Origin: Lactobacillus selangorensis
GTDB taxonomy: Bacteria > Bacillota > Bacilli > Lactobacillales > Lactobacillaceae
Length of the DNA stretch: 64,000 nucleotides
Direction: 5' to 3'
NCBI RefSeq assembly: GCF_001437205.1
Contig: NZ_JQAZ01000001.1
Span: 372,001 to 436,000 of the forward strand
Part shown: positions 1 through 8,206 of the stretch, in pieces
Layout: the number at the start of each line of letters is the position of its first letter
How positions within the stretch are numbered: position 1 is the first letter of the stretch
The notes under the pieces: model-generated
Seen by the model: the letters and a program-made list of their open reading frames with translations, nothing else
Told to the model about the DNA's origin: nothing
The model's database searches: none
Program-made: the position numbers and the translations under genes

Positions 1-434
1 GTGGCATCAGCGATTGCAAACGGCACATTGAGGATCTTCGCTAGCGTCTGAGCTAAATAAGTTTTCCCAGAGCCAGTCGGTCCGATCAAAGCAATATTAG
101 ACTTTTGCAGTTCAGTGTCGCCTTCTTCGGCAACGGACATCTGATTGACACGCTTATAATGGTTATAGACGGCAACCGAGAGTGCCTTCTTAGCTTCAGT
201 CTGCCCAATGACATACTGGTCAAGCTGTTCTAAGATTTCCTTTGGCTTCGGCACTTCAAGGAGATCCTTGTAAGCATCGTCTTTAAATTCTTCATCAATG
301 ATTTCTTTACATAAATCGATACATTCGTTGCAGATGTATACACCTGGTCCGGCAACGATTTTTTTGACCTGATCTTGTGATTTCCCACAGAATGAGCAGT
401 TCACAGGGCCACCAGTTTCCGTACTATCAAACAT
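1..434 (-). CDS. clpX: ATP-dependent protease ATP-binding subunit ClpX (N-terminal part, runs off left edge)
   Basis: First 144 codons of ClpX, the AAA+ unfoldase that feeds substrates to ClpP in the cytoplasm. The four-cysteine zinc-binding domain is intact (C13, C16, C35, C38, as C-x2-C twice), and the AAA+ domain begins with Walker A GPTGSGKT at residues 118-125. The rest lies beyond the edge. The ATG at 434 follows an AAAGGGG ribosome binding site. It lies downstream of tig in the usual tig-clpX order, but a strong terminator and an extended -10 element lie between them, so clpX is probably transcribed on its own. Confidence 0.96.
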   Translation of the reverse strand, partial: MFDSTETGGPVNCSFCGKSQDQVKKIVAGPGVYICNECIDLCKEIIDEEFKDDAYKDLLEVPKPKEILEQLDQYVIGQTEAKKALSVAVYNHYKRVNQMSVAEEGDTELQKSNIALIGPTGSGKTYLAQTLAKILNVPFAIADA

Positions 435-452
435 TGAAATTCAACCCCTTTA

Positions 453-467
453 TGAATGATTCATTCA
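453..467. promoter_or_regulatory. 15-bp perfect palindrome in the clpX leader
   Basis: TGAATGA-T-TCATTCA is a perfect dyad about 19 bases upstream of the clpX start codon, between the likely promoter and the ribosome binding site. It is not a CIRCE or CtsR heptad repeat as I know them. It could be an operator or a small leader hairpin; the role is unknown. Confidence 0.35.
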
Positions 468-502
468 TTTATTTATTTTTGCGCTTAATTGCTAATGTTT
501 TT

Positions 503-511
503 ATCATACCA
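503..511 (-). promoter_or_regulatory. Extended -10 promoter of clpX
   Basis: On the minus strand the sequence reads TGG-TATGAT, an extended -10 element, about 70 bases upstream of the clpX ATG and after the tig terminator. No good -35 hexamer lies 17 bases further upstream. Confidence 0.45.
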
Positions 512-590
512 GATTTAAACCGGCAATGCACGACGGGCTTTTGACTATCATCACCCGTACCTTCAATATACCATACCTGCCGTTAAAGAT

Positions 591-645
591 AAAATAACAA
601 GGGCCCGAAAACAAACAGATGTTTGTTTCGAACCCTTGTTATTTT
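591..645 (-). terminator. Rho-independent terminator of tig
   Basis: A long inverted repeat: the AAAATAACAAGGG arm and its complement CCCTTGTTATTTT enclose an inner arm built on AAACAAAC/GTTTGTTT. A T-rich tract follows on the minus strand. It sits just after the tig stop codon. Confidence 0.85.
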
Positions 646-667
646 AAATCCACAAATCCATTAAAAA

Positions 668-1948
668 TTACTTTTCAACGGCTGTGTCTGAAACGATGTC
701 GATGGCTTTTTGAACGCCGATATCATGCTTGAGCATATCGTCTGTCAAAGCATTACGAACGGCCTTTTCGTCCATGCTGTAATCAGCAGCCAACTTCTTG
801 ATTTCATCATTGATTTCATCTTCAGTTGGGTTGATCTTTTCAGCAGCAACGATTGCTTCGAGTGTCAAGTCAGTCTTAACACGCTTTTCAGCATCATTGG
901 AGAACTGCTTGCGGAGATCGTCTTCGTTTGTACCTGTCAATTGATAGTACATCTTCGGGCTGATTCCTTGGCGTTGCATGTTGCCCAGATATTGATTCAA
1001 CTGGTTGTTGATTTCGTCTTGGATCATGGCATCTGGAATGTCGCCGATTGTCGCATTTTCAACGGCTTCGTTCAAAGCAGCATCTTCAATGGCAGCATCC
1101 GCAGCATCGTTCTTTTGTTTCGTCAAGTCATCCTTGATCTTCTTCTTTAATTCGTCTAAGGTATCGACGTTTTCGTCAACATCCTTGGCAAATTCATCGT
1201 CCAGCTTAGGTAATTCCTTTGACTTCACTTCGTGGATTGTAACGGCGAACTTCGCGTCCTTGCCAGCAACATCCTTAGCCTGATAGTCATCTGGGAACTT
1301 CACACTGACTTCAACATCATCGCCGGCCTTGTGACCGATCAATTGATCTTCGAAGCCAGGAATGAAGCTGTTAGAACCTAATTCAAGGGAGTAGTTATCA
1401 GCTTTACCGCCTTCGAATTCTTTGCCGTCGATTGTACCGACATAGTCGATTGTAACGGTGTCGCCTTTTTCAGCAGCAGAATCCTTCAGAACCAGTTCAG
1501 CGTCTTTTTCTTGGTCATCCTTTAATTGCTTGTCAACATCGTCATCGGTAACGGTACGATCTTGCTTCGGCACTTCAAGGTTCTTGTAGTCGCCTAACTT
1601 GACTTCAGGCTTAACGGTTACAGTTGCTTTGATGACCCATGGCTTGTCGTCTTCCATGGATTCCACATTCAATTGTGGCTGATCCACTGGTGAAATTTGC
1701 GTTTCAGCAACGGCTGCTTCATAAGCATCTGGCAAAGCAATGTTCAGGGCATCTTCGTAAAGAGCACCTTCCCCATATTGTTGGTCGAAAATACGACGCG
1801 GAACCTTACCTTTACGGAAACCTGGTACACTGATGTTTTTACGAACACGTTTGAACGCTTCATCTAAACTTGATTTGATTGTATCTGTATCAATTTCGAA
1901 GGTTAATTCGCCATCATTGGCGCCCTTCTTTTCCCATTTTGCGGACAT
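668..1948 (-). CDS. tig: Trigger factor, ribosome-associated chaperone and prolyl isomerase
   Basis: Trigger factor (426 aa) binds nascent chains at the ribosomal exit tunnel and has peptidyl-prolyl isomerase activity. The order is an N-terminal ribosome-binding domain (with the signature-like GFRKGKVPR around residue 44), a central FKBP-type PPIase domain (roughly 155-245, with DTVTIDYVG and [10 protein letters not shown]), and a helical C-terminal substrate cradle. The reading frame is open further upstream, but the ATG at 1948 has a good GGAGGG site and begins MSAKWEKK, typical of the family. It is monocistronic, with its own promoter and terminator, between tuf and clpX. Confidence 0.97.
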   Translation of the reverse strand: MSAKWEKKGANDGELTFEIDTDTIKSSLDEAFKRVRKNISVPGFRKGKVPRRIFDQQYGEGALYEDALNIALPDAYEAAVAETQISPVDQPQLNVESMEDDKPWVIKATVTVKPEVKLGDYKNLEVPKQDRTVTDDDVDKQLKDDQEKDAELVLKDSAAEKGDTVTIDYVGTIDGKEFEGGKADNYSLELGSNSFIPGFEDQLIGHKAGDDVEVSVKFPDDYQAKDVAGKDAKFAVTIHEVKSKELPKLDDEFAKDVDENVDTLDELKKKIKDDLTKQKNDAADAAIEDAALNEAVENATIGDIPDAMIQDEINNQLNQYLGNMQRQGISPKMYYQLTGTNEDDLRKQFSNDAEKRVKTDLTLEAIVAAEKINPTEDEINDEIKKLAADYSMDEKAVRNALTDDMLKHDIGVQKAIDIVSDTAVEK

Positions 1949-1996
1949 ATAATTCCCTCCGGATCCTATATAAATTTCAGTCTTACATACCTTACT

Positions 1997-2025
1997 AGCA
2001 TAAACTATTTTCACGATAAAGTAAA
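1997..2025 (-). promoter_or_regulatory. Sigma-70 type promoter of tig
   Basis: On the minus strand TTTACT (2020-2025) is separated by 17 bp from TATGCT (1997-2002), about 50 bases upstream of the tig ATG and after the tuf terminator. Confidence 0.55.
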
Positions 2026-2112
2026 TGCAAATCACTGGTTTTACAAGACTTTTCAGGCCATTTTCAGCCTGATTGCAGTTCACTTTGCCCATGAACTCAT
2101 TTTAAGGCAAAA

Positions 2113-2140
2113 AAAACACGCGATTTGCATCGCGTGTTTT
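2113..2140 (-). terminator. Rho-independent terminator of tuf
   Basis: AAAACACGCGAT pairs with ATCGCGTGTTTT around a four-base loop. A T-run follows on the minus strand, 15 bases after the tuf stop. Confidence 0.9.
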
Positions 2141-2154
2141 CAGAAATTGACAAA

Positions 2155-3345
2155 TTAGTCTAAGATTTCAGTAACGACACCGGCACCAACCGTACGTCCA
2201 CCTTCGCGGACAGTAAACTTAGTTCCTTTTTCGATCGCAACTGGCTTGATCAAGTCAACTTCGAAAGTAACGTTATCACCAGGCATAACCATTTCTACGC
2301 CATCTGGTAATTCGATAACACCAGTAACATCAGTTGTATGGAAATAGAACTGAGGACGGTAGTTTGAGAAGAACGGTGTATGACGGCCGCCTTCTTCTTT
2401 AGTCATAACGTAAACTTCACCCTTGAACTTGTTGTGAGTTTGGATAGAACCAGGAGCAGCCAAAACTTGGCCACGTTCAACTTGGTCATGGTTAATCCCA
2501 CGAAGTAAGATACCAACGTTATCGCCGGCTTCACCAAGATCCAATGTCTTACGGAACATTTCCAAACCAGTAACAGTTGACTTCAAAACTTCTGGCTGTA
2601 AGCCGACGATTTCAACTTCATCACCAAGCTTGATTGTCCCACGGTCGATACGACCAGATGCAACAGTCCCACGGCCAGTAATTGTGAAGACATCTTCAAC
2701 AGGCATCAAGAAAGGCTTGTCAGTATCACGAACTGGTGTTGGAATGTATTCATCAATGATGTCCAAAAGATCAAGAACAACTTGTTCTTGTTCTGGGTCG
2801 CCTTGGAGAGCCTTCAAAGCTGAACCACGGACAACTGGAATATCATCACCCGGATAATCGTATTCGGATAATAATTCACGAACTTCCATTTCAACTAAGT
2901 CGATCAATTCGTCATCATCAACTAAATCAGTCTTGTTTAAGAAGACAACGATGTAGTTAACACCGACCTGACGAGCTAACAGGATATGTTCACGTGTCTG
3001 TGGCATTGGGCCATCAGTTGCGGCAACAACTAAGATGGCACCATCCATTTGAGCGGCACCGGTGATCATATTCTTAACATAATCAGCATGTCCTGGCGCA
3101 TCGATATGTGCGTAATGACGCTTTTCTGTTTCATATTCAACATGGGCAGTGTTGATAGTGATACCACGTTCCTTTTCTTCTGGTGCGGCATCGATATCAG
3201 CATAATCTTCTTCTTTGGCAAGGCCTTTTGCAGCCAATACCTTTGTGATTGCAGCTGTCAGTGTTGTTTTCCCATGGTCAACATGGCCAATAGTACCAAT
3301 ATTTACATGGGGTTTAGTTCTTTCATAATGTTCTTTTTCTGCCAT
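2155..3345 (-). CDS. tuf: Elongation factor Tu
   Basis: EF-Tu (396 aa, normal length) is the GTPase that delivers aminoacyl-tRNA to the ribosomal A site. Visible motifs are G1 GHVDHGKT (residues 20-27), the effector RGITIN, G3 DAPGH, and G4 NKTD, followed by the two beta-barrel domains. The ATG at 3345 follows AGGAGG. It stands alone with its own near-consensus promoter and terminator rather than in a str operon, common in lactobacilli. Confidence 0.98.
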   Translation of the reverse strand: MAEKEHYERTKPHVNIGTIGHVDHGKTTLTAAITKVLAAKGLAKEEDYADIDAAPEEKERGITINTAHVEYETEKRHYAHIDAPGHADYVKNMITGAAQMDGAILVVAATDGPMPQTREHILLARQVGVNYIVVFLNKTDLVDDDELIDLVEMEVRELLSEYDYPGDDIPVVRGSALKALQGDPEQEQVVLDLLDIIDEYIPTPVRDTDKPFLMPVEDVFTITGRGTVASGRIDRGTIKLGDEVEIVGLQPEVLKSTVTGLEMFRKTLDLGEAGDNVGILLRGINHDQVERGQVLAAPGSIQTHNKFKGEVYVMTKEEGGRHTPFFSNYRPQFYFHTTDVTGVIELPDGVEMVMPGDNVTFEVDLIKPVAIEKGTKFTVREGGRTVGAGVVTEILD

Positions 3346-3474
3346 TAATGAGAGCCTCCTGTATGTTTAGGATAACCCCGATCCTATCAGATGGGGTTCC
3401 TTTGTTTTTTATTATACTACTCAAAAACCAAAAAAACAAAGCGCTTTTTCAGTAATTCGTAGAATCCTTAACAG

Positions 3475-3503
3475 ATTATACGGGGCAAAATGCCCTTTGT
3501 AAA
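3475..3503 (-). promoter_or_regulatory. Strong promoter of tuf
   Basis: TTTACA (3498-3503), a 17-bp spacer and TATAAT (3475-3480) on the minus strand form a near-consensus sigma-70 promoter. The spacer contains the perfect dyad GGGCATTTTGCCC. A second TATAAT at 3411-3416 could be an additional start. The leader of about 130 bases also holds an AACCCC/GGGGTT inverted repeat at 3375-3400. Confidence 0.7.
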
Positions 3504-3530
3504 TACCTATTTGCAAAAAAGACTGTTTTT

Positions 3531-4454
3531 TTATTGAATCTGCGGCAGCAGCTTGTTAAAAGCAGTCTGAATCTCGTCCAGCTGAGCCGCAACCGGCAGC
3601 AATTGCGGCGGCACCGGTTGATCGGTTGCACGCAGAATGGCCGTTCGGACCCATTGTGCCGGTTTAGTCACGATCCGATCAGCGAAGGGATACAAATAGG
3701 CAAACGCAAACTTCATCTTCGTCTGAATGTCCAAATATAAAAACGGATCCTGATCGTTCAGCGACTCCAGTGCATCGTTGACTGCCTGATACGCCGGACC
3801 GCCTTCAATTGCCGTTAGTTGTGCTGGTATTACCGTCTTGGTCGACCCATCGTTCCAAATAAAATGGACCGGTGTCTGAATCTGCAGGCGCTGCAGCCCT
3901 TCCAGCAAATCGCTGCGCATCAGCAAATTGGCAAATGGGTCGTTAAGCAGGTGTGTCACTGACGCCACATAAGCGTCCAACGGCAGGCGTCGTGCTTCCT
4001 CCAGTAACGGCAGTGCCTTTGTTATCGGTTCACCGCCTAGATGATACAGCCGTTTTTGCAAATCCCGAATCTTGTCTGGTTTCAATTGCTGTTCGGCACG
4101 TTTGATTTTCTGAAAAGCCATCGTCAGCTGGTCGCCCTGCCAAACGGCTAATGCGAACTGGCGCGCTGTAATCAATTGGCCTGCTTTTAATAATGTCTCC
4201 AGATAAAATTCCCGACGGCTTGGGTCCTGCGCATACGCATGCTCGAGTTCTTGGGCCACATCCGCCGCCAACTGCTCCTGCTGATCTAATTGCAAGGCTT
4301 CAACGTATAGCTGATTGATTGCTAGATTGTTGTTTTGCGTATAAGCCGCTTCCAAATTGGCAACCGCTTCTTTAGCTTTTCCGGCCGCTAAAGCATTCTT
4401 GCCGACCAGCAGCTGCTGATTTTGTGAATATGGAAATTGGATTTTTTCGCCCAT
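3531..4454 (-). CDS. TPR-like helical repeat protein of unknown function
   Basis: A soluble 307-aa protein without signal peptide or membrane segment. The first 110 residues are helical repeats of TPR type (GKNALAAGKAKEAVANLEAAY, then AYAQDPSRREFYLETLLKAG). The remainder includes the block NDGSTKTVIPAQLTAIEGG and a proline-rich segment near the end. The ATG at 4454 follows AAGGAG. The gene lies directly behind rnjB with only a hairpin terminator between them, so it is probably expressed by read-through of the dapA-like/rnjB transcript. TPR proteins usually hold partners; nothing here identifies which. Confidence 0.85.
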   Translation of the reverse strand: MGEKIQFPYSQNQQLLVGKNALAAGKAKEAVANLEAAYTQNNNLAINQLYVEALQLDQQEQLAADVAQELEHAYAQDPSRREFYLETLLKAGQLITARQFALAVWQGDQLTMAFQKIKRAEQQLKPDKIRDLQKRLYHLGGEPITKALPLLEEARRLPLDAYVASVTHLLNDPFANLLMRSDLLEGLQRLQIQTPVHFIWNDGSTKTVIPAQLTAIEGGPAYQAVNDALESLNDQDPFLYLDIQTKMKFAFAYLYPFADRIVTKPAQWVRTAILRATDQPVPPQLLPVAAQLDEIQTAFNKLLPQIQ

Positions 4455-4470
4455 AGGCTGCTCCTTTTTA

Positions 4471-4506
4471 AAAACGAGGATATGACATAAGTCACGTCCT
4501 CGTTTT
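4471..4506 (-). terminator. Terminator or attenuator after rnjB
   Basis: AAAACGAGGA pairs with TCCTCGTTTT, with a further imperfect TGAC/GTCA stem inside, and is followed by a T-run on the minus strand. It ends only about 17 bases before the next start codon, leaving no room for a promoter. It may be a leaky terminator setting the rnjB to TPR-gene ratio, or a 3' stabilising hairpin. Confidence 0.75.
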
Positions 4507-4515
4507 AAATCGAAT

Positions 4516-6333
4516 TTACTTTGACTGTGCTGGTTTTGCAGCCGGTTTCTTAGCAGCTGCTTTTTTCACTGGCTTTTTGGCAGCCGTTTTCTTAGCTGGT
4601 GCCTGCTTTGCAGCTGGCACTTCCGTCTTCGTATTTTTATGTGCTTTATGCGCATAACTGCGCTGACGGTTTTGGTTGACCTCCATAATAACTGGTAAAA
4701 TCACCGGACGTCGTTTTGTCTGTTCATACAAATAGTGGCCCAAATCTTCACGGACATCCTGCTTCAGGTGGCTCCAATCGAATTCTTTGTGATCGAGGTT
4801 CTTCTGAACGGTATCGGTCACAATTTGTGTACTTTCGGCCATCAAATCCTTGCTGGTCTTGACATAGACAAACCCACGTGCCGTCACTTTTGGTGTAGTG
4901 ACAATCGACTTGGTCTTGCGGTTGATCGTAATGACGGCGATGAAGATTCCGTCTTCAGAAAGCAATTTGCGATCCCGCAACACGATATTGCCGATGTCGC
5001 CGACCCCGATACCATCAATCATCGTATTCCCAGCATCAACTTGGCCGGAAACATGCATCTTGCCATGATCATAACTGACCACATCACCAATCCCCGTAAT
5101 GAAGATATTCTGATACGGCATCCCGACTTCATGGGCAATGTCAGCGTGCGCCGCCAGCAAACGGTATTCGCCTTGTACTGGCAGCAGGTATTCTGGATGC
5201 AGCAAATTGAGCATCAGCTGTAGATCATTCTTGCCGGCATGACCAGAAGCATGCAAATCATCACTGATTGACTTTACTTCGCCGCCAGCACGGTAAATCA
5301 TATCTTTGGTTTCCGCAACCACCGTATCCATCGCATGGGACGGAGTCGTCGTGATAAAGACTAAATCGCCTTGATTGATTCGAACCGTACTGTGACGGTT
5401 AACAGCCATCTTCTGCAACGCTTTGATTGGTTCACCCATCTTGCCGGTTTCCAGCACAACGGTTTTTTCCGGATCCAATTGTTTGATGTCTTTAATCGGT
5501 ACAATAATATCATCGTCCGGCAGCTTCAAAGAACCTTGTTTCAAAGCGGTCCGCACGATCCGTTCCAAATCGCGGCCGGTCAAAACGACCTTGCGACCTG
5601 TTTTTGCCGCCGCATCAATGACCTGCTGGACCCGCATGATGTTGGAAGCAACGGAAGCAACAATAATCCGACCTTCATGATATTCAAAGGCTTCTAAGAT
5701 ATAGTTGTAAATGTCCCGTTCGCTGGCATCTTCATACGGCGATTCAGCATTGGCGGAATCACTGAGCAACGCTAAGACACCCTCTGAGCCGATTTCGGTC
5801 AAACGGGCATAATTCGTCTGGTACATCGGCACAGCCGATTGATCAAACTTGAAGTCGCCGGTATAGACCACATCGCCCTCATCGGTCTTGATCACGATCC
5901 CCATCGAGCCCGGAATCGAATGAGTTGTCTTGAAAAATGAAACGGTGGCTTGATCGAAATCGATCGCCGTGTTCTCATCAACGACATGGAAATCCTTGAA
6001 TTTCTTGGCTTTGGGTTGATTGGCAACGGCCAGTTTGGCCAGATCGATCGTCAAATCCGAACCGAAAACAGGCACATCATGCTTTTCAACAAAATATGGA
6101 AGTGCCCCGATTGCATCGGCATGACCATGGGTCAGAAAAATCCCGACCACTTTATCAATATTTTCTTCTAAGTATGAGAAATCCGGGATGACAACATCGA
6201 TCCCCAACAATTCATTTTCAGGGTATTTCAACCCGCAATCTAACACAAAAATTTCATCGTCCACTTGGACAGCATACATATTCTTGCCGTTTTCACGGAC
6301 ACCGCCCAGTGCGATTATTTTAATTTTACTCAT
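4516..6333 (-). CDS. rnjB: Ribonuclease J2 (RNase J family, divergent metal-binding motif)
   Basis: A 605-aa metallo-beta-lactamase/beta-CASP ribonuclease involved in mRNA decay and rRNA processing together with RNase J1. The metal motif reads HGHADAIGA (residues 69-77), with alanine where the active paralogue at 23815 has histidine (HGHEDHIGG). This matches what is known of the weakly active J2 paralogues. The C-terminus is a basic low-complexity tail of Lys, Ala and Pro (about 565-605), probably RNA- or partner-binding. The ATG at 6333 follows AGAGGTGA. It follows a DapA-like gene by 12 bases, as rnjB follows dapA in Bacillus subtilis. Confidence 0.93.
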   Translation of the reverse strand: MSKIKIIALGGVRENGKNMYAVQVDDEIFVLDCGLKYPENELLGIDVVIPDFSYLEENIDKVVGIFLTHGHADAIGALPYFVEKHDVPVFGSDLTIDLAKLAVANQPKAKKFKDFHVVDENTAIDFDQATVSFFKTTHSIPGSMGIVIKTDEGDVVYTGDFKFDQSAVPMYQTNYARLTEIGSEGVLALLSDSANAESPYEDASERDIYNYILEAFEYHEGRIIVASVASNIMRVQQVIDAAAKTGRKVVLTGRDLERIVRTALKQGSLKLPDDDIIVPIKDIKQLDPEKTVVLETGKMGEPIKALQKMAVNRHSTVRINQGDLVFITTTPSHAMDTVVAETKDMIYRAGGEVKSISDDLHASGHAGKNDLQLMLNLLHPEYLLPVQGEYRLLAAHADIAHEVGMPYQNIFITGIGDVVSYDHGKMHVSGQVDAGNTMIDGIGVGDIGNIVLRDRKLLSEDGIFIAVITINRKTKSIVTTPKVTARGFVYVKTSKDLMAESTQIVTDTVQKNLDHKEFDWSHLKQDVREDLGHYLYEQTKRRPVILPVIMEVNQNRQRSYAHKAHKNTKTEVPAAKQAPAKKTAAKKPVKKAAAKKPAAKPAQSK

Positions 6334-6345
6334 GCCTTCACCTCT

Positions 6346-7206
6346 TTAAAGTTTTACTTGTTGATTCAAAGTTTGTAATAATTGTTGTTCCGAAAAAGCT
6401 GGTTTCCTGAGCGGCAGCCGGCATGGCCCAGATTCAGGCTGTAAAACCTTTGTCGCCGCATGCCACCCAACACGCTGGCATTCATCAAACAATGTCGTTA
6501 AAGCTCGTTGTGCAGCTAGCGCATCCGGCCATTCATGGTCATGGACTAGTCGTGCGATTCGCTGCAAAGCTGAACCGTATAATTGTCCGGCCGGCGTGAC
6601 AATGCCGTCAGCACCGCTGATCAAGGCTTGTGCGAAATGTTGCGGAACACTTGTTGCAACTGCACATGGTGTTTCTTTGGTGCCGGCAATCAAGGCATCC
6701 AATTGCTGGACATCATCCGTCACAATGCCCTGTACTTGCGGCAATAGTGCCAGCGATAATAACTGCTGGACCGATAAGTGCGGCACGGTTCGGGACTGAT
6801 TCAAGATTACAATCGGCAGTTCACTATGATCCGCAAACACCCGCAGATAAGCAGCTGCTCCGTCCGCATGAATGCCAGGCGCAGCCGGTACGGACACAAA
6901 TAAGGCACTGACATGGTTAATGTGCGCATACTGTTGTGCAAAGGCCAACGCTGTCTGCAGATCCGTCTGTGGAACAGCGACCCATAATGAAGTTCCCTGC
7001 GGCAAACAGGAATTGACCTTTTCAGTCACCAGCAACCGTTCTGCGCTCGACAAAAACTGTTCTGCACCAGCACCAACGACGATTGTACTGGACCCCGTTG
7101 CCGCCAATTCGGTCACGAATGCCGGAATTGCCTGGAGATTCAGCTGACCGTCAGCCGTCATCGGCGTCGTCAGAACCGTTTTGAGGACACTCATTTCTCG
7201 TTCCAT
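6346..7206 (-). CDS. DapA/NAL-family protein lacking the catalytic residues
   Basis: A full-length (286 aa) homologue of the dihydrodipicolinate synthase/N-acetylneuraminate lyase TIM-barrel family. It shows the N-terminal LKTVLTTPMTADGQLN block and QSRTVPHLS. The Schiff-base lysine of the family (in GIKE) is Val162 (GIVTDD), the catalytic tyrosine of YNVPSRT is Ile134, and the TTGE threonines are replaced (GAGAEQ, 45-50). The arginine is kept (R139). DHDPS activity is therefore unlikely. The start is taken at ATG 7206, where AGAGGG has good spacing; an upstream GTG at 7239 lacks a site. It sits directly upstream of rnjB, the ancestral dapA position. Confidence 0.85.
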   Translation of the reverse strand: MEREMSVLKTVLTTPMTADGQLNLQAIPAFVTELAATGSSTIVVGAGAEQFLSSAERLLVTEKVNSCLPQGTSLWVAVPQTDLQTALAFAQQYAHINHVSALFVSVPAAPGIHADGAAAYLRVFADHSELPIVILNQSRTVPHLSVQQLLSLALLPQVQGIVTDDVQQLDALIAGTKETPCAVATSVPQHFAQALISGADGIVTPAGQLYGSALQRIARLVHDHEWPDALAAQRALTTLFDECQRVGWHAATKVLQPESGPCRLPLRKPAFSEQQLLQTLNQQVKL

Positions 7207-7275
7207 CTTAAGAACCCTCTTTTTCAATTTTCGAAGCACTTCAAAATTGCGAACCCGTTTAATTACTTAAGACAC

Positions 7276-7284
7276 ATTTTACCA
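7276..7284 (-). promoter_or_regulatory. Extended -10 promoter for the dapA-like/rnjB operon
   Basis: TGG-TAAAAT on the minus strand lies about 70 bases upstream of the DapA-like start. There is no convincing -35 hexamer. Confidence 0.4.
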
Positions 7285-7340
7285 TAATTCAGGCTGCAAA
7301 AAAACTCTTGCCCATGAATGGCCGTCAATTGCAGGGCACA

Positions 7341-7370
7341 AAAAAACGACCGCCCGTTGAGGCGATCGTT
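7341..7370 (-). terminator. Rho-independent terminator of rpsO
   Basis: AACGACCGCC pairs with GGCGATCGTT (one mismatch) around a six-base loop. A T-run follows on the minus strand, 12 bases after the rpsO stop. Confidence 0.85.
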
Positions 7371-7381
7371 TGAAGTCGTGA

Positions 7382-7651
7382 TTAACGACGTAAACCAAGT
7401 GCTTGGATTAAGGCTTGGTAACGTTGAACATCTTTGTTACGTAAGTAGCGTAACAAGTTACGACGATGACCAATCTTCTTCATTTGACCAACATATGAAT
7501 GATGATCTTTCTTGTTTGCACGTAAATGTTCGTTTAAAGCGTTGATATCAGCTGTTAAAACGGCGATTTGTACTTCTGGTGAACCTGTGTCGCCTTCGTG
7601 GCGTGCAAATTTTTTGATAATGTCGTTCTTTTCTGTTTGTGAAATTGCCAT
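7382..7651 (-). CDS. rpsO: 30S ribosomal protein S15
   Basis: S15 (89 aa) binds the central domain of 16S rRNA and organises the 30S platform. Family blocks are TGSPEVQIA, the DHHSY region and [10 protein letters not shown]. The ATG at 7651 follows AAAGGTGG and gives the standard MAISQTEK start; an in-frame extension upstream has no site. Monocistronic, divergent from rpsT. The leader hairpin upstream may serve autoregulation, as known for S15 in other bacteria. Confidence 0.97.
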   Translation of the reverse strand: MAISQTEKNDIIKKFARHEGDTGSPEVQIAVLTADINALNEHLRANKKDHHSYVGQMKKIGHRRNLLRYLRNKDVQRYQALIQALGLRR

Positions 7652-7707
7652 GTGAATTTCCACCTTTCTGAATTTAAGCCTAACACTGGGCAAAACGTCG
7701 GTGAGTC

Positions 7708-7736
7708 GTTAAACAAAGCATTAGGTTGCTTTTAAC
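7708..7736 (-). promoter_or_regulatory. Leader hairpin upstream of rpsO, possible S15 autoregulatory site
   Basis: On the minus strand GTTAAAAGCA pairs with TGCTTTGTTTAAC (three-base bulge) around a short loop, about 10 bases downstream of the putative -10. S15 is known to repress its own mRNA through leader structures in several bacteria; the assignment here is inference. Confidence 0.35.
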
Positions 7737-7745
7737 ACGTCTTCT

Positions 7746-7774
7746 ACTTTACGCGAAAACCACCTAAATGGCAA
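7746..7774 (-). promoter_or_regulatory. Promoter of rpsO
   Basis: TTGCCA (7769-7774), a 17-bp spacer and TAAAGT (7746-7751) on the minus strand, about 95 bases upstream of the rpsO start. Confidence 0.45.
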
Positions 7775-7812
7775 GTTCTTTTTACTTATAGCGATAAAGT
7801 TTGCGAGAATCG

Positions 7813-7842
7813 TTGCATTGTCGCCTCTTTCTTTGCTATAAT
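7813..7842 (+). promoter_or_regulatory. Promoter of rpsT
   Basis: TTGCAT (7813-7818), an 18-bp spacer and a consensus TATAAT (7837-7842), leaving a leader of about 60 bases before the rpsT start. Confidence 0.65.
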
Positions 7843-7907
7843 ATCATTTGTTGAAACTCAAAATCTGTCATCAAGATAGTGAAACTAACTCGTGGAGGTG
7901 AAACTCG

Positions 7908-8162
7908 ATGCCACAAATCAAATCAGCTATGAAACGTGTTAAGACTCAGGAAAAAGCTGGCGTTCGCAACGCCGCTGAATTAAGCACATTACGTACTGCA
8001 TTGAAGAAGTTCAAAACTGCTCAAGCAAACGGTAGCGATGATACAGAAGCCTTATATAAGGAAGCTGTTCGTTCCGTTGATATGGCAAAATCAAAAGGCA
8101 TTATCAAGGCTAACAAAGCTGCCCGTGATAAGTCACGTTTAAGCAAATTAATGGCCAAGTAA
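7908..8162 (+). CDS. rpsT: 30S ribosomal protein S20
   Basis: S20 (84 aa) is a lysine-rich, all-helical protein that binds the 5' and 3' domains of 16S rRNA. It opens [16 protein letters not shown] and ends with the family's [13 protein letters not shown] block. The ATG at 7908 follows GGAGGTGA. It has its own promoter and shares a bidirectional terminator with the convergent holA operon. Confidence 0.97.
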   Translation: MPQIKSAMKRVKTQEKAGVRNAAELSTLRTALKKFKTAQANGSDDTEALYKEAVRSVDMAKSKGIIKANKAARDKSRLSKLMAK

Positions 8163-8172
8163 GCGGCCGCTA

Positions 8173-8206
8173 AAAAAAGGACTCGGAATTTTCCGAGTCC
8201 TTTTTT
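8173..8206. terminator. Bidirectional terminator between rpsT and holA
   Basis: AAAAAAGGACTCGGAA and its exact complement TTCCGAGTCCTTTTTT face each other, giving a hairpin with a U-tract for transcripts from either side. The right arm overlaps the holA stop codon. Confidence 0.92.

Noticed and set aside
2630-3348. Two open frames on the plus strand inside tuf
   Set aside because: They are antisense to a highly conserved gene, lack ribosome binding sites and follow the codon pattern of EF-Tu.
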